From Vigna angularis (lineage: Eukaryota > Streptophyta > Magnoliopsida > Fabales > Fabaceae), in assembly GCF_016808095.1 (NCBI RefSeq), contig NC_068972.1, positions 29,256,289 to 29,320,288 on the forward strand: a DNA stretch of 64,000 nucleotides. The letters run 5' to 3'. Position numbers and translations under genes: made by a program. Position 1 is the first letter of the stretch. Each line of letters starts with the position of its first letter. The notes below the pieces were generated by a model that worked only from the letters and a program-made list of their open reading frames with translations, did no database searches and was not told the DNA's origin. Shown here piece by piece: positions 20,760 through 32,610 of this stretch.

Positions 20760-23434
20760 TAAGTTCAATAAGAGATCAATAATCACTATACAAAAGTAGC
20801 AGGATCCGGAAGCATGCCGTTGTTCACCACCATCCCAACCCAACTGATCCACCCATGTCAGCATCAGTTATTGCATCACATAAGCCAAATAATCTAGAAA
20901 CACCCAAATAAATACTTCACCACACCCTGCTTATAAACATCAAGGTAGTCCCTTCTCTTCAACCAGTCAGCACCCTAAAAGCGGACCTCAAATGCATGTT
21001 ACTGATTTTACTTTGAAGTTTATAAGCAACATGATCATTGCAGACAGCACAGTTCAACATAATATATTTAATAACTCCATACTTAAATGAAAAATTTAGA
21101 GTTATAGACCTTTTCAAATGTCAAATCTATGGTTGTTTGAATGCTTGTCTCCTCACATTAAAACCAGATTCATATAATTCTTAAGAGATGGCAACGAAAA
21201 AAAGACATACAAATGAAACACCTCATAAATATTCCATTACCCTGCAACTATTTATATGTGACAAAACTAGACCTTTTCAAAGCCTTCTTAAAATGAGAAT
21301 ACGGAAGAATTAATGACTGTAGATAAAAATTGTGCTAGTGTATATTAACATTTTCTTTTGTAGGGACAAAAACAAATTGCCCTGAATCAAACCATCTTTT
21401 ATTTAAATTAAATTAAAATATGCCTCTAATTATCCATGACAGTAGAACGGAAAGGAAATAGACTTTAAAACCCAAAATATTACAAATAAAAAAGAAAACT
21501 GGGCTATTTCATAAGCATAAGACCAATTACACCAGAGATCAAGCTCCTTATTTTCAAATGAATTGAATATTAAGCGAAGCCTGGGTGATATATTAACCAT
21601 GTTTTAACATGCATACCACGAAAATGATTCAGAATGAACAACATTCAATAAAGAATAACAATTATAATCAACGTCAATATACCTTTCCAGTCCCCTCGCC
21701 CCTTTCCAGTTCCCCCGCCCTGTGTAACACTAGTCTAAGCTAAGAAACACTTCAAAATAGTTACCAACTTTCGTACCCGTAGGGTCTTCACTAAAGTTTC
21801 CTTAGTGTTTGATTGAAACGAAATGGAGGGATAGGGTTAAAATCCCACACCGATCAATTTTAGCATCTCTCCAGAATTGGGGAACTTGGAGGGGATAGAA
21901 AGTATTACGCTAATTGAACTAAATTACCCTTAATTATTTAACTATTCCATGTACATGGTAGTAAACTCGTTTATTTCCCCTCCCTTCAATGACCTTTCCC
22001 TTGTGAACAAGACAATGTGTCCCTTGCATTATAATTCCCCCAGTCTCCTCAACTGAACTAAAAGTGCATTTGAGTACTGCCAACTGTATCTTACGTTTAT
22101 TTTAAATTCAATTTTAAACTTTTATACACACAAATGAGAACATCACAATACTTAAATCATTTATAGCATTCTATCCCGTCTACAATAACTTGTGTCAATT
22201 TTAAAACGAATAAATTCCCTCTCACGTTTTAAGATTTATTTTTCATGTTACTAGTATATATTGTATTTTAGCCATGCTTCTTAAAATTTTAAAAATTTGT
22301 TGCATCCCCGTGTCCACTGGGTATCACATCTGTGTCACCTGGTATCAAGTCTGTTCTATGTTTCTAATTATGTTCTGATTCTTGGATCATGTATCAAACA
22401 AAACATAATTGAGAGCCACCACTTAGATTTCCTATTTTCAGGCCATGAAATTTGTCCATCCTACTTCAGAATGCCACAGGTATATAACAAACTTCATATC
22501 ACAAATATAAAGAAGAAACATACTCAAACTATCATCGATGGAATGAGATTCAGAGAGGAATACCACAATATGCAGTAAGAGGGGTCTCGGTGTCCTAATC
22601 CTAATGGCAGCAATCAAAATATCGAATAACCTTGAGCTTCAGTTCACAATACCTGAAGCTCTCATTTTGACTGGTTCAGTAGTATGTTAGTCTATGACGT
22701 GCTTTGTTTTGCATGTGAACTTATAGCCTTGGACAAACTTCTCCACAAAGATTTTAGAAGAAAAAAAAAAGAAAAAAAATGAGTTTATACATAAGTTAAA
22801 ATTAGCTTATGCAAGTTAAAATATAAAATTTAAAGAAATCATATAAGAGAACTTTAAATTAGCTTATGCATGAGCTAATTTTATGTTCCGGAGCAAGTTT
22901 AATTCCCTTTTTTTTCTTAGAAACCTAACGGAGATGTTTGTCCAAACAATACACTTAACCAACTAGAGGCATAAAATTCACACACAAAATGAGCATCGAA
23001 ACAAACAGAGCAAGCATACCAGCAACCCATTATCTACCATCACAAACAACTAAAAGGTACACACTGAACAGCATTCGTTCACAAGATTAATCAACCAGTG
23101 AATACAAATAAAACAAAATGATGATCAGGAACATCCTTTTATAAAAAATATATATTTACATCTTTCAGTAAAAATAACACTAATAATACCCACTTGAGAC
23201 TAGAAAGAGGCGGCATATGAATTTGATTTCAGTATGCCCGCACAATCATGTAATGAAACAAAATTTTCCAAGCCTCCACTTTGATCTTCAAGAGCAAAAC
23301 AACAACTAGATTTCACCCAACAAACAATTCCAAACCAAATTCAAATCTCTCACAATTCCCAAGCCTCACTCAACAATCCTAAGAATTAGCATCACATTGA
23401 ATAGCATACCCAAACGATAATCACGAAGATTTCA
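20760..23434. other. AT-rich intergenic or intronic DNA
   Basis: About 2.7 kb with no convincing exon or element. It would be intron 1 if the LPP transcript is spliced in its 3'UTR. A short frame at about 20905-20980 (minus, DWLKRRDYLDVYKQGVVKYLFG) looks protein-like but has no supported boundaries. A 93-codon plus-strand frame at 22297 has no recognisable features. Confidence 0.4.
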
Positions 23435-23443
23435 ACATACCAA

Positions 23444-24115
23444 TCAATCCGCCTTAGAATTACACGCCAAGTTCCGTCTCTCAGCCCTGGCCATATCATA
23501 CTCAAACTCCAACACATTACTAATATGAGAAGTGTCCTTCACATAGAGCCTTCTCCCAAACGCGCTCTCTTCGATAAGAGGAAAGTAAGGGTGCAAAACG
23601 GAGTTAACAACCCAGAACCAAACCGCGCCGAGAAAAACCCCCAGCACGGTTCCGGCGAGGACCTGAGCAACAGTGTGGTAACCGAGGTAGACGCGAGAGT
23701 ACATGGTGAGGAGCGCGAGGGACCACGTGAGGAGGTGGAGGAAAGGGTTGTCGCGCACGTGCCAGAAGGTGAGACCTTTGAGGGAGAGAAGAGTGAGATA
23801 AGTGGCGAAGAAGAACATGTACTGGCAGTGGCTGGAGGGCCAGCCGTGTGAGTCGCACATCTCCAGGAGTGCGCAGGTGGCGGGCCGTGCCTGCTGGACG
23901 GAGGTCTTGATTACTTCGTTGATGAACTGCGACAAGATGAGGCCGAGCGCGAAGAACATGCCTTGGAGCTCGCGGCGGAAGAGGAAGTGGGAGACGAAGC
24001 CGCCGAAGGAGATGAAGACGGGGACGAGGGAAATCCACGCCAGGAAGTGCCCTACGCGGTCGCCCTTCTGGTAGCGCACGTGCGTCAACGTCACGGCCTT
24101 CAGTGGCGGCGTCAT
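23444..24115 (-). CDS. Lipid phosphate phosphatase gamma / dolichyl-diphosphatase homologue
   Basis: 223 residues, one exon, a PAP2-family membrane phosphatase. It closely resembles the plant protein named lipid phosphate phosphatase gamma, chloroplastic, a phosphatidate phosphatase making diacylglycerol for plastid lipids; the same family includes dolichyl-diphosphatase. All three catalytic motifs are present: KTSVQQARP (70-78), PSSH (93-96) and SRVYLGYH (140-147), the last with the nucleophile His147. Hydrophobic segments at about 24-46, 54-70, 99-115, 127-139 and 150-172 fit a multi-pass protein. Length is near the family's ~226. No obvious transit peptide precedes the conserved LKAVTLTHVRY. 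The start ATG (24113-24115) is the first in a CT/CA-rich leader. GC content is far above the surroundings. A splice-donor-like GTATGT follows the stop by three bases. Confidence 0.93.
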   Translation of the reverse strand: MTPPLKAVTLTHVRYQKGDRVGHFLAWISLVPVFISFGGFVSHFLFRRELQGMFFALGLILSQFINEVIKTSVQQARPATCALLEMCDSHGWPSSHCQYMFFFATYLTLLSLKGLTFWHVRDNPFLHLLTWSLALLTMYSRVYLGYHTVAQVLAGTVLGVFLGAVWFWVVNSVLHPYFPLIEESAFGRRLYVKDTSHISNVLEFEYDMARAERRNLACNSKAD

Positions 24116-24277
24116 GGTAGATCTGAAGCGGAAGACTGTGAGATGGGTTTTCGAGTTTCGGTTTGGGTTTGGGTTTGAAGTGAGAGACTGTGAGTGTGTG
24201 CGTGCGTCTGTGCTCGTTTGAGTCCTTTTCTTTTTTTTCGCTTATTAAAAGCAATAATAAATTTTAGATTAGTTTTA

Positions 24278-24295
24278 GGATAATTCTATATAAAT
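24278..24295 (-). promoter_or_regulatory. TATA box of the LPP gene
   Basis: On the minus strand AATTTATATAGAATT lies about 170 bases upstream of the start codon and about 40 bases before a C/A-rich leader that runs from about 24240 to the ATG. Position and sequence suit a plant TATA box. The transcription start is inferred. Confidence 0.5.
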
Positions 24296-24299
24296 TTTA

Positions 24300-24667
24300 G
24301 ACAAGATTTAAGTTTTTAATGAATTCTGGAATGTTCAACTAGATTTATTAAATTTATATAATATATAAGTATTAAATATTTTTATATTTTTTAATTTAAT
24401 TTTTGTTGTTTAATTTTCTAGTATCATGTAAATGTTACTTTGTTTAGTTAGTTGTTGTCATATTTTATTTTATAATTTATCATCTAATTATCACTTATAT
24501 AACTATTTTAATTATTAATTTCAACTACATTACAATTCAATGTCAATACATTCATAACTTTGCAAGTAATATTTTTATTAGAAAATCGTCAACCAACTTT
24601 ATTTACAAAGAATTTTGTAAAAAAAATTCAAAAAGGTTGGAGTCCTTCGAAAATATCGTCACATGGA
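24300..24667. other. AT-rich upstream DNA
   Basis: About 370 bases of AT-rich sequence between the LPP promoter and the next LTR. No feature seen. Confidence 0.5.
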
Positions 24668-24672
24668 TCAAT

Positions 24673-25161
24673 TGTAAGAACCTAGAAAATAAGGTATTAG
24701 AATAGATAAGTATATTAAAATAATAAGATCAAGTATTTTATTATAAAATAATCTTATAATATAAATAGAAATTTATAAAGCCCGTCTCATTATCTAAAAT
24801 ACCTTTTATCTCTCTAAAACATTATTATCTTTTCTTTCTCTCACATCTCTCTAACTTTTCTCATACTTGGATCATCGATTCAACGATCAGGAAGTGCCTA
24901 AACGATCCCTGAGTCGAGGGATACTTATTTGTCTGATCAAATTTTCGATTATAGAAAGTAAGTTTCATTCCTTTTTTCTTAGTTTTCCCCTGAATCTATG
25001 ATCATGCAAAGAATCAACTTTTGCATGTGAAAAGAGTTTCCCTTCCATGATTCTTAGCTCTAATTAGGTTCTAAGGTTCGTTTCCTATCACAAATCGGTG
25101 ATTTTTAGGTTATTCTAGAGTTCCTTGCAGTGCAAACTTCGGTCGGGTTATTTTCTATAAC
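24673..25161 (+). repeat. Old gypsy LTR (Tekay-like), left part
   Basis: Starts TGTAAGAACCTAG, has a TATA-like ATATAAATAG at about 24757-24767 and then a CT-rich leader, the usual U3-R start of this type of plant LTR. It stops where the 23 kb Athila-like element has inserted and resumes at 48415. The two pieces are joined by the ATAAC target duplication, and the text reads through naturally. Family name is tentative; the right end of the LTR was not found. Confidence 0.55.
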
Positions 25162-25629
25162 TGATGAGTGCATATTTATGCCCACATTTATGTTTTAAAA
25201 TTAAAATTTTGATGGAATAATTGTGTTTAAATGGTTGATTTTAAGTGAACTTGTGATGATTGGAATTATTGGGTTTGAAAAATAAAGAGATGTAAAAAGT
25301 AAGTTTTAGCGCATAAATTATTCTTGGATGTTCTAATGTTTATTTGTGCAGCTGAGAATATAAGTTTTATTGGTTCAAATGGAAATTCAAGGCCCAAAAT
25401 CAGATTTTATTTGCAGAATAATATACAGATGGGCTAAACAGGTAGACTTTACCCTTGCACCCCCTAAAATCCCTAAATACACTCCTATTTCTCAAACAGG
25501 CCAAAGACCAAGCCCAAACACTAAGTCATTTCTACTACACCTCCCTAAGTTTCCTATACACACCCCTCCTAAGCTAGACTCCACCAGATCATGCCACGTG
25601 TCCAAATCCTCCCCACACAGATCTAGCCA

Positions 25630-26110
25630 ACCAGAACATGCCACCTCATGCCTCTTGCCACGTCAGCCCTGTCTTCTCTAATAGAGAAACCCTAATCCAA
25701 CAGAACCCTAGCCGCCACCACCTTCACGCCGCGCCGCTCCGTCACTATCCGCCGCTGCCGCAACCTCCACGGCCACCGTTCATCTTCCTCACGAGATCCG
25801 TCGCCGCCCTCATCATCAACAGCTGCCACCACGACCACCATCGCCGGAGTCCGGTTCGTCTCCTTCGAAATCGCCAACACCAAAGCGCAACCTCCATGGC
25901 CGCCGTGAAGCCGTCGCGCACTCCTCCTCCTTCGTCGCGAAGTTCCCCATCATCGCCGCAACCAAGCGCCGCCAGCAGCACCACCACGAGAGCACTCTCT
26001 CCTTCACGCAAGAGTCGCCGCGCCGTTGCCGCGACCACCACTCCCGCCACCACAGCGCCTCCCCTCCATCAACATTGACCTCCATCACCTCGCGAGCTTC
26101 CTTGCCGCTG
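25630..26110 (+). other. GC-rich gene-like island in U3
   Basis: Present in both LTRs of the 23 kb element (again at 46317-46797). It begins with an AAACCCTAATCC-type stretch often found in plant 5' leaders and continues with proline/serine/arginine-coding, CCG/CAC-rich sequence. Frames of 102-146 codons are open on both strands; none encodes a recognisable domain, so no gene is called. It could be a captured gene edge or a CpG-rich regulatory segment. Confidence 0.45.
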
Positions 26111-27201
26111 CCATCCAAGCTTCGCTCATCTTCAAACCTGCACTCAGAAAAACCACAAAGATCCAATTTTCTCGCGTTCTCACCATTGCCCAACATCCAT
26201 GGCAGCCATCACACGTCTCCATCATGAACTTCTTCTCCATTGATCACGACGCATCACCTGCAAGAAGAAACCAGACAAAAATCCAATTCAGAAGCCGTGA
26301 GCCATCTCCATTCGTAAATCCTGGTACGAGAAGCAAAGAAGCGTTTTCCATTCACGGTGCAATGCAGGTCGCGTGACGGCGCAGGCAGAGGCGGAGGGGA
26401 AAGCCCTTTCCCCAATTCTGAACCCTAATTTTGGGAAGGAAGGAGCCTGACACGTGTCGAGCTCCCATTGGGCGCGTCCTCCTCTGGTCAAAGTTGGTCA
26501 ATAAGCCTTCTCTGGTCAAAGTCTGGTCAACTGAGGGGCTTTCTTGCAATTTCAGAAATTCAGAAAGGGGTTAAAGTGCAGATAAGAGAAGTTTTAGGGC
26601 ATTTGGACAATTTTAGAAAGTTAAAAAAGTTAAAAGATAAAATTCAGTTGTTAAATTAATTTAATTAAAGAATATCAACAGAAAATATCTTCCAAATAAT
26701 GTTATAATTATTCAAATCTTTTAGTTATTTGGAAGATATAATATATCAACATAAAATATCTTATTAACAAACTATTCAAAGTCCAAGCCCAATCAAGCCT
26801 ATATAAAGAGACCGAGGGACTTCACTTAAGGAATTCACTCTCTCATACTCCTCTCACTTTTCTTTCATCTTGTATTCAACTCCATTCATGGAGAGCTAAG
26901 CATTTAGGGCTATTCTGCTGTAATTCCCTGATGGATTCTGAGGTTACGTTAAGTTAATGCAATTGTTTATTTTGATTATTTATTTAAGTTGTTCTCTCTC
27001 TATGTCTTTCATCTCTCTATCTTGTTAAAAGCAAAGATTTTTGCATCATAATATGTTTCAATCTACATACATATTGATTATATGAGTTTTAGGGTTTCTA
27101 GGTTTAAATTGAGAATCTACTTTGATTTAATTTAGGAACTTTCATATGATTAAATGGTTTTTACTATCAATTGAGAATGTACTTTGATTGATTAGTAATA
27201 A

Positions 27202-27971
27202 TGATGGACGAACGCCCGAGGAGAGACCGAAGACGTGACGCGGACTCCTCGAAGCTTCCTCCAGAGAGATGAAGACGCAGCGGAATGGAAACGAAACTCT
27301 AAATCGGGAGCTGACTCGAAGGAAAACTACTAAACTATGAACAGACTCAAGAAAACCCTAAGATCTAAGGTTTAAACGGTGGACAACCTAGATTGTTCGG
27401 TGGAAAGTGGATTAAACGGTAGAAAGGGGAAAACAATCGGTGAAATCGAAAGGCAAAGTGAGAATGATGAAGGAACCCTAAGTTTGGATGAATATGTTCG
27501 GTAGAGAGGTTTGTAATGGCTGAAACGAAGCAAAGAAATGAAGGAAGAAGGAGATGTGGTTCTGCGAGACGGAGAAATGCTCTCACGAGAGAGATAATGT
27601 GGATGTGCGTGTCTGATGTGCGTGAAGAAAGAAATGAGAGGCGCGGTCTGAACGTGGCTGATGCGTTGGAGTGGAGACGTACTGGCAGCTGACGCGTGCC
27701 GGATGTGGCAGTGGAGGAGAGGAGCACCGTGGAAAATGGAAATGAGAGTGAGAAAGGTGCTTGGAAGGTGGCTAGAGGGAGTCCTTGGACTCTCTAGCCT
27801 TGACTCTCAAAAGAGAATTGTTTCTGGTTTCAGAAAACTCAATTCTCATTAATTTCAAAAGTGCTAATACAAGAGAGGAGTTGGGTATTTATAGTAACCC
27901 ATGCTCCTTAAGAGCTAAGCTAGGAAAAGTAAAAATACAAAAGGAGGACTACGTCAAGGAGGATTCCATCA
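27202..27971 (-). repeat. 3' LTR (770 bp) of the gag-only element
   Basis: Minus strand: TGATGGAATCC at 27971 to GTCCATCA at 27202, with a 7-base inverted terminus TGATGGA/TCCATCA. A TATA box CTATAAATAC lies at about 27894-27885, only about 80 bases from the LTR start, so U3 is short. Differs from the other LTR by G/A at about 27308 and at about 27878. Confidence 0.92.
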
Positions 27972-27984
27972 TGCCCTCCCTCTT
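27972..27984 (-). other. Polypurine tract of the gag-only element
   Basis: Minus strand AAGAGGGAGGGCA immediately precedes the 3' LTR start at 27971, the standard place for the plus-strand DNA primer. Confidence 0.8.
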
Positions 27985-28070
27985 AAGAAAAGATTTGTCC
28001 TCAAATCTGGCAATTGCCTTATGAAGAAGCTCCACACAATCTTTGAGAGCATGGCCATCTTAGAGTGGCC

Positions 28071-29087
28071 TTATTCTTTTAGATCTAGTTTTCTTCCTCC
28101 TGGATCAAACACGAATCTGCAATACACATCAAATATATCGTCGGTTAATATCAATCCAAGAAAGAATTTTTCTTTAAAAACAAGAGAATAAGAACTTCTA
28201 ATACTTTGATTAGTAATCTTTGAAAATTTTAGAAGTCCAAATTCAATTTTATCTTGAGTTAATTGTTTTCTTAAAGATAACAATAACTCAAGATTTGAAT
28301 TGTCATATTTTGAAAATGTTTTCATGACAATTGGTTTGAAAGAGAAGTCAAAAATTGAAAAGTAATCAATTATTGGAAAAGAAGTAATGATTTGGAAACC
28401 TTCCCTTTTAGGTTCCACAGTCTTTGAAAGAATAGGATTTGTCATCAGTAACAATTTCTCCTTTTCTTTCTTCTCTCTTTCTTGCCTTTCTCTCTTTTCT
28501 TCTTTTCTCTCTTCTTCTCTTCTTAATTCCTCTCTTCTTCTCTCTTCTCTTTTCTCTATTTGTTCTCTCTCTCTCTTTTCTTCTTCTTTCCTTCCTTCCT
28601 TTTCTTTTCTCTCAATCTCTCTTTCTCTTTTCTTATCCTTGATCTCCTTAAGTCTTGCCCCAAATTCTAATTCTCTACGAGGAAACCCATGATCATTTAA
28701 ACTCTCAAGAAATAATTTTCCATCATCAATGCAATCCCTAATTAGTTCTAGGTTTCTTTTAATGCTTGAAGGCACAAACTTTCTTCTTATGCAAGCTTTT
28801 AAATCATGCCAATCACGTATGGAGGACTTTCTACCTTTCCTAACATGATATTGTCTTTGATTCCACCACTCACTTGCATGCTCTTCTAACTTAGAGAGAT
28901 ATATGCTAAGGACATAATATTCACTCTCTTCACAAAACCAAGGATTTATTTTATCAATTTCTTTTTCCCAAGCTAGGTATGTTAATGCACCTATGTCTTT
29001 ACCAAAGGATGGAAGATTCCTAGCTTGTTTAAACATTTCATCAACTTTATCTAACCTAGAAGACCTATATGAACCATAAGAAGACAT
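28071..29087 (-). CDS. Gag-like protein with charged coil, gag-only element
   Basis: 339 codons from the ATG at 29085-29087 (MSSYGSYRSSRLDKVDE); the frame is open 33 codons further upstream, but that part covers the conserved leader motif, so the inner start is preferred. Residues about 25-125 resemble the Ty3/gypsy capsid core: LAWEKEIDKI, ASEWWNQ, WHDLKACIRRKFVP, matching in order the gag at 55825. Residues about 150-215 are almost entirely E, K and R and should form one long helix or coiled coil. The last ~110 residues (ending FVFDPGGRKLDLKE) are not recognised. There is no zinc knuckle and no protease. The frame is intact in an element with near-identical LTRs, so it may still be made and assemble particles with a helper. 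Confidence 0.75.
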   Translation of the reverse strand: MSSYGSYRSSRLDKVDEMFKQARNLPSFGKDIGALTYLAWEKEIDKINPWFCEESEYYVLSIYLSKLEEHASEWWNQRQYHVRKGRKSSIRDWHDLKACIRRKFVPSSIKRNLELIRDCIDDGKLFLESLNDHGFPRRELEFGARLKEIKDKKREREIERKEKEGRKEEEKREREQIEKREERRREELRREEERKEEKRERQEREKKEKEKLLLMTNPILSKTVEPKREGFQIITSFPIIDYFSIFDFSFKPIVMKTFSKYDNSNLELLLSLRKQLTQDKIEFGLLKFSKITNQSIRSSYSLVFKEKFFLGLILTDDIFDVYCRFVFDPGGRKLDLKE

Positions 29088-29145
29088 CTTTGTTTTTAAA
29101 AATTTTCTTAATCTAAAGGGTTCAAAACTTTCACTTAGACAAGTC

Positions 29146-29189
29146 CCAGGTAAGAGAGGTGAGCTAAAGAGCTGCTTAAGTACCAAGTC
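29146..29189 (-). promoter_or_regulatory. Conserved gag-proximal leader motif (copy 1)
   Basis: Minus strand: GACTTGGTACTTAAG (29189-29175), then CACCTCTCTTACCTGG (29161-29146), ending 58 bases before the gag ATG. The same two blocks in the same order occur at 55720-55764 and, slightly diverged, at 34204-34251. CTTGGTA and TACCTGG can pair imperfectly, suggesting a small hairpin. Confidence 0.6.
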
Positions 29190-32100
29190 TTGCCTTGCCA
29201 GAAATGTCTTAGGCTACTAACTAATTACCCCTTAAACTAAAATCACCTTTAGAAACAAAGTACACAACTCAAACAATCACAAACAATTAAAAGACTAGAC
29301 TCTCGGACTCTAATGTGTGAAAAGGCTTAGAGTTTAATCCCTTTTAGCCTAATCACCCCTAAACGTGAACACAAAAATCAAATAAACAAAAAACACTAAA
29401 GAAACCAGCGGACTCTAATGACCCCTACGAGCTACACAAATCAAGTTAATATTAAATTCTACTCCTATGGTGAAGCTTGTAGCTTTGGCTAACAAGACAC
29501 ATTCACCTATCTAGCTATGCTAAAATTAAAGCAAGTTAAAGTTGCCAAGAGTTTGAAAGAGCACCAAGGACTCTTCCAAAGAACTTGGACTTTATAAAAG
29601 GCCCTTTTACAAAACAAAAGTTAAAACCAACAGTAGGCTAAGACAAGCCCATTACAATTCAGATGAATCAAACAAATACAGAGAAAATAAAAAAATCAAA
29701 ACCATGATGCAGTCCTAGACCACTTCTTCATCTTGCACGAAATCTTCCAGAGGCCAAATATTCCTTTCAATTCTCGGCCTAAATCAAGAAACTAGCTTGT
29801 CCAATCCTGCAATCACACATGCACAAAACTGCTATGAGTATTCACTTGGTTAAAACAGATTGCAAAAGAGGATATAGGGCAGTAAGAACTTCCCTTTCTC
29901 TTGGCTGCACAAGCTTTCCAAGCTTTCCACTAAGAATCTGTTGCTGCTCAATTAATGGTCTCAACTTATACTGCACAAACAATTCCAACTAAAATCAGCA
30001 GATCAAACAATTCTAATCCTACTGATTGCAGGCCATACTAAAGAATTTAAGCATATCAAAACAATTTGAGATAAAAGAAACTCCCTTTAGTTCAGATGAC
30101 TGCTACTGTCTTCACTGAAACAGCTCACAATTTACAATATGCTACAGTACCATCAATATTGCTTTTCCCAAACTACACAGAAAATTCACACTAAATCAGC
30201 AGTTCATGCAGTCCACAATGAACAATTTTAAACCAAAGCAATGTAAACAATCAGAAGCAATTAAAGTAAATGACTCCCTTCAATTCAAAGCTTCCACATG
30301 AAGTGCTTAGGTTTTTGTCTTCTCAGTAAATTTCTGCTCAAGCTAAACTCTCAAGTATCAGCTCTGCACACACCAAAATCAAACCAGATTTCATTATACA
30401 CATGCAAATGGTCATTATACCAGAATCAAAAGGATATAAGTCTACGCTGAAACCAAACTGATTAACAACCACCCTAGTCTAATCAAAATCAGATTAATCC
30501 AATGCAATGCAGAACAATTCCAATTCAGATTCAGATTGGCTAATCCTAGTGTACAAAAATTATCATACCATATCAACTTCCAAATAATGCTAAGCAATAC
30601 AAGCTATAACAGGAATAGTTCAACCAAAACAGAAGCAATTTAAGGTGAAAGACTCCCTTTAGTTCAACACTCCCACAAGAAGTGTTTCTGCCTCTAGTTG
30701 CTTAATCTATACTCTGTTGAGGTGCTATAGCTGTATCAGTGAAGGTTCTGGTCTGCACTCCCAAAGCCCATTCAATTCAAGTTTCATGAGACTCCTTGTT
30801 CAACTTCTTCACTGTTGCAGCTTTTTGTAATTCACTCTTGACACAAAACAACCTATAAATGGAAATCAAAACAAAAACTGCACAAATCTAATTGGTAAGC
30901 ACAATTCAGATTCAGAACTGAAGTAAGAACACACTCTCAACAAGGATATTTGGCTTTAGATGCAGCCACACAAAGCTCACAAAAATCAGTCTCTCTTAAA
31001 GCTTAAAGCACTCAAAATGGAAAGGTTTGGAAGGGAGATTCTCCCTTGGCAGTACAAAGATGGAAAGTCTTTCAGACCACCACCACCTAAGATGCTACCA
31101 AGCACACAAACCTTCTTTCAAATTCCAGAAACCAAAGTGTAACAACTTCTCAAATAGGCAAAGGCTAGACAAGGCAAAGTGATATGCAGAACAGAGTAGG
31201 ACAGCCACAAAACAATGACAGCACAGCAGATCTATTGCTTAAGACAACTCTAGATCAGATGAATAAAGCAAGTAAAAGCTTCAAATTAAGATCAGCAGAA
31301 TAGATTGCACATGTGATAGACAAAACCAGAGTTATCAACCAAGACAAGCAAGAAACAAAGCTTTGAATAATGTGAGCACTCAAATAGAACCTAAGGAATA
31401 GAATTAGAACAGATTAGTAAAGCAAGAAAAGGGACTTAAGTTGAACCAATACTGAACAAATTTGATTTATAAATTGGCATACCAAACTGTTTGACATTGT
31501 GCCTCAGAGAAACTTGTTTTATTTTTCATATTTGATGTTCTGAATTAGAGGCAGCTATTGTGAATTGCACTAAGTCCTTCAACTCTTTTTTTTTTTAACA
31601 GTAGGATTAATCCTTAATTGCTTCAAATGTTATTGACTTACAACTCTTGCTACAATCCACAATAGACTAAGATCAATGCAGTTTACAAATCAGCACTTTA
31701 CTTGTATCAGATTAATAGTTCAACTTAATAAAAAGAAAAGACATAATTGGTTTCATTGATAACTTTTGACTCTAGCATCAAATTTCACTTTTAACCAAAA
31801 CTGTAGAAATAAACTTGAATAACAAAATAGCAAACACAAATGACTCTTGAATATGATTGAACTAGAAGCTTAGCAATGAACTAATACCAAGCAGAACAAA
31901 CACACACTCAAAACATTAACACAAACTTCAAAGAAAAACCAGTTCGGTGTAGCTGGCTAAATCACAAATCTGTTGATTAATCAATGTGCAACCGAGCTAG
32001 GCTGAGCCTTTCATTGCTCACTTGGTATGCACTTGTTATTGATTAGGCAGAAACCAAGCAAAGCTATCATTAAACAGATTCAAGAACATGAGATTCATTA

Positions 32101-32610
32101 TCTCTACCACTGAAATCTGCCACCAAGCTCATTTATCTAAATGTCATAGCTTATATATGGTGAACAGAACTTACTCAGTGCAGGCAACTCAAATGAATCA
32201 CACAACACAAACATCAGCTAGTTAAACTCGAATTTAATTGACAATTAAAACAATGCACAAGACTAGAACATGACAGAAATGTGATTTTCAAATGAAAAGA
32301 CTCAAACCAAGACTTGCACCGAAATAAAATGAAATAATACTCAATATAATGACTCAGGCACAGAACTATACGAACAAATGCACAGAATCAAAAGCCAACC
32401 GAGACAAAACAAGATGAATGAACACCACGTAAATGAAGAAAACACAACAGAGATGCGAAACAGAAACGCGAAACAGAAACTCAGAATCACGATAGAATCA
32501 AACTGAAACAAAGACAGAGACGCGAATCAAATTGAAACAAAGACAGAGACGCGAATCAAACTGAAACAAAGTTCGAAACAGAGATACTTACCTTCGAAGC
32601 GTGTTCGACC
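29190..32610 (-). other. 3.4 kb untranslated leader of the gag-only element
   Basis: No credible coding frame in either orientation. On the plus strand similar blocks around ACTCCCTTTAGTTCA recur at about 29888 (diverged), 30084, 30272 and 30652, suggesting old degenerate internal duplication. A long non-coding internal region is typical of LARD elements. Confidence 0.6.

Noticed and set aside
22297..22578. 93-codon plus-strand frame
   Set aside because: No domain, no codon bias, AT-rich surroundings and no promoter-like or splice context.
23525..24254. Long open frames overlapping the LPP gene on the opposite strand and in a shifted frame
   Set aside because: They result from the high GC content of the real gene; the products (arginine/proline or glutamate-rich) have no domain, while the called frame has all PAP2 motifs.
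25638..26196. Proline-rich and glycine/arginine-rich frames in both LTRs of the 23 kb element
   Set aside because: Open on both strands in a GC-rich patch, with no recognisable domain. Their preservation in the second LTR at about 99 % identity only reflects the copying mechanism. Kept as an island, not as genes.
27365..27852. 120-codon minus and 63-codon plus frames duplicated at 32791-33278
   Set aside because: They lie inside the two identical LTRs of the gag-only element; duplication is due to the LTRs and no domain is visible.
28387..28692. Serine/leucine-rich plus-strand frames of 67-101 codons
   Set aside because: They are the complement of the purine-rich E/K/R coil of the gag-like gene on the minus strand.
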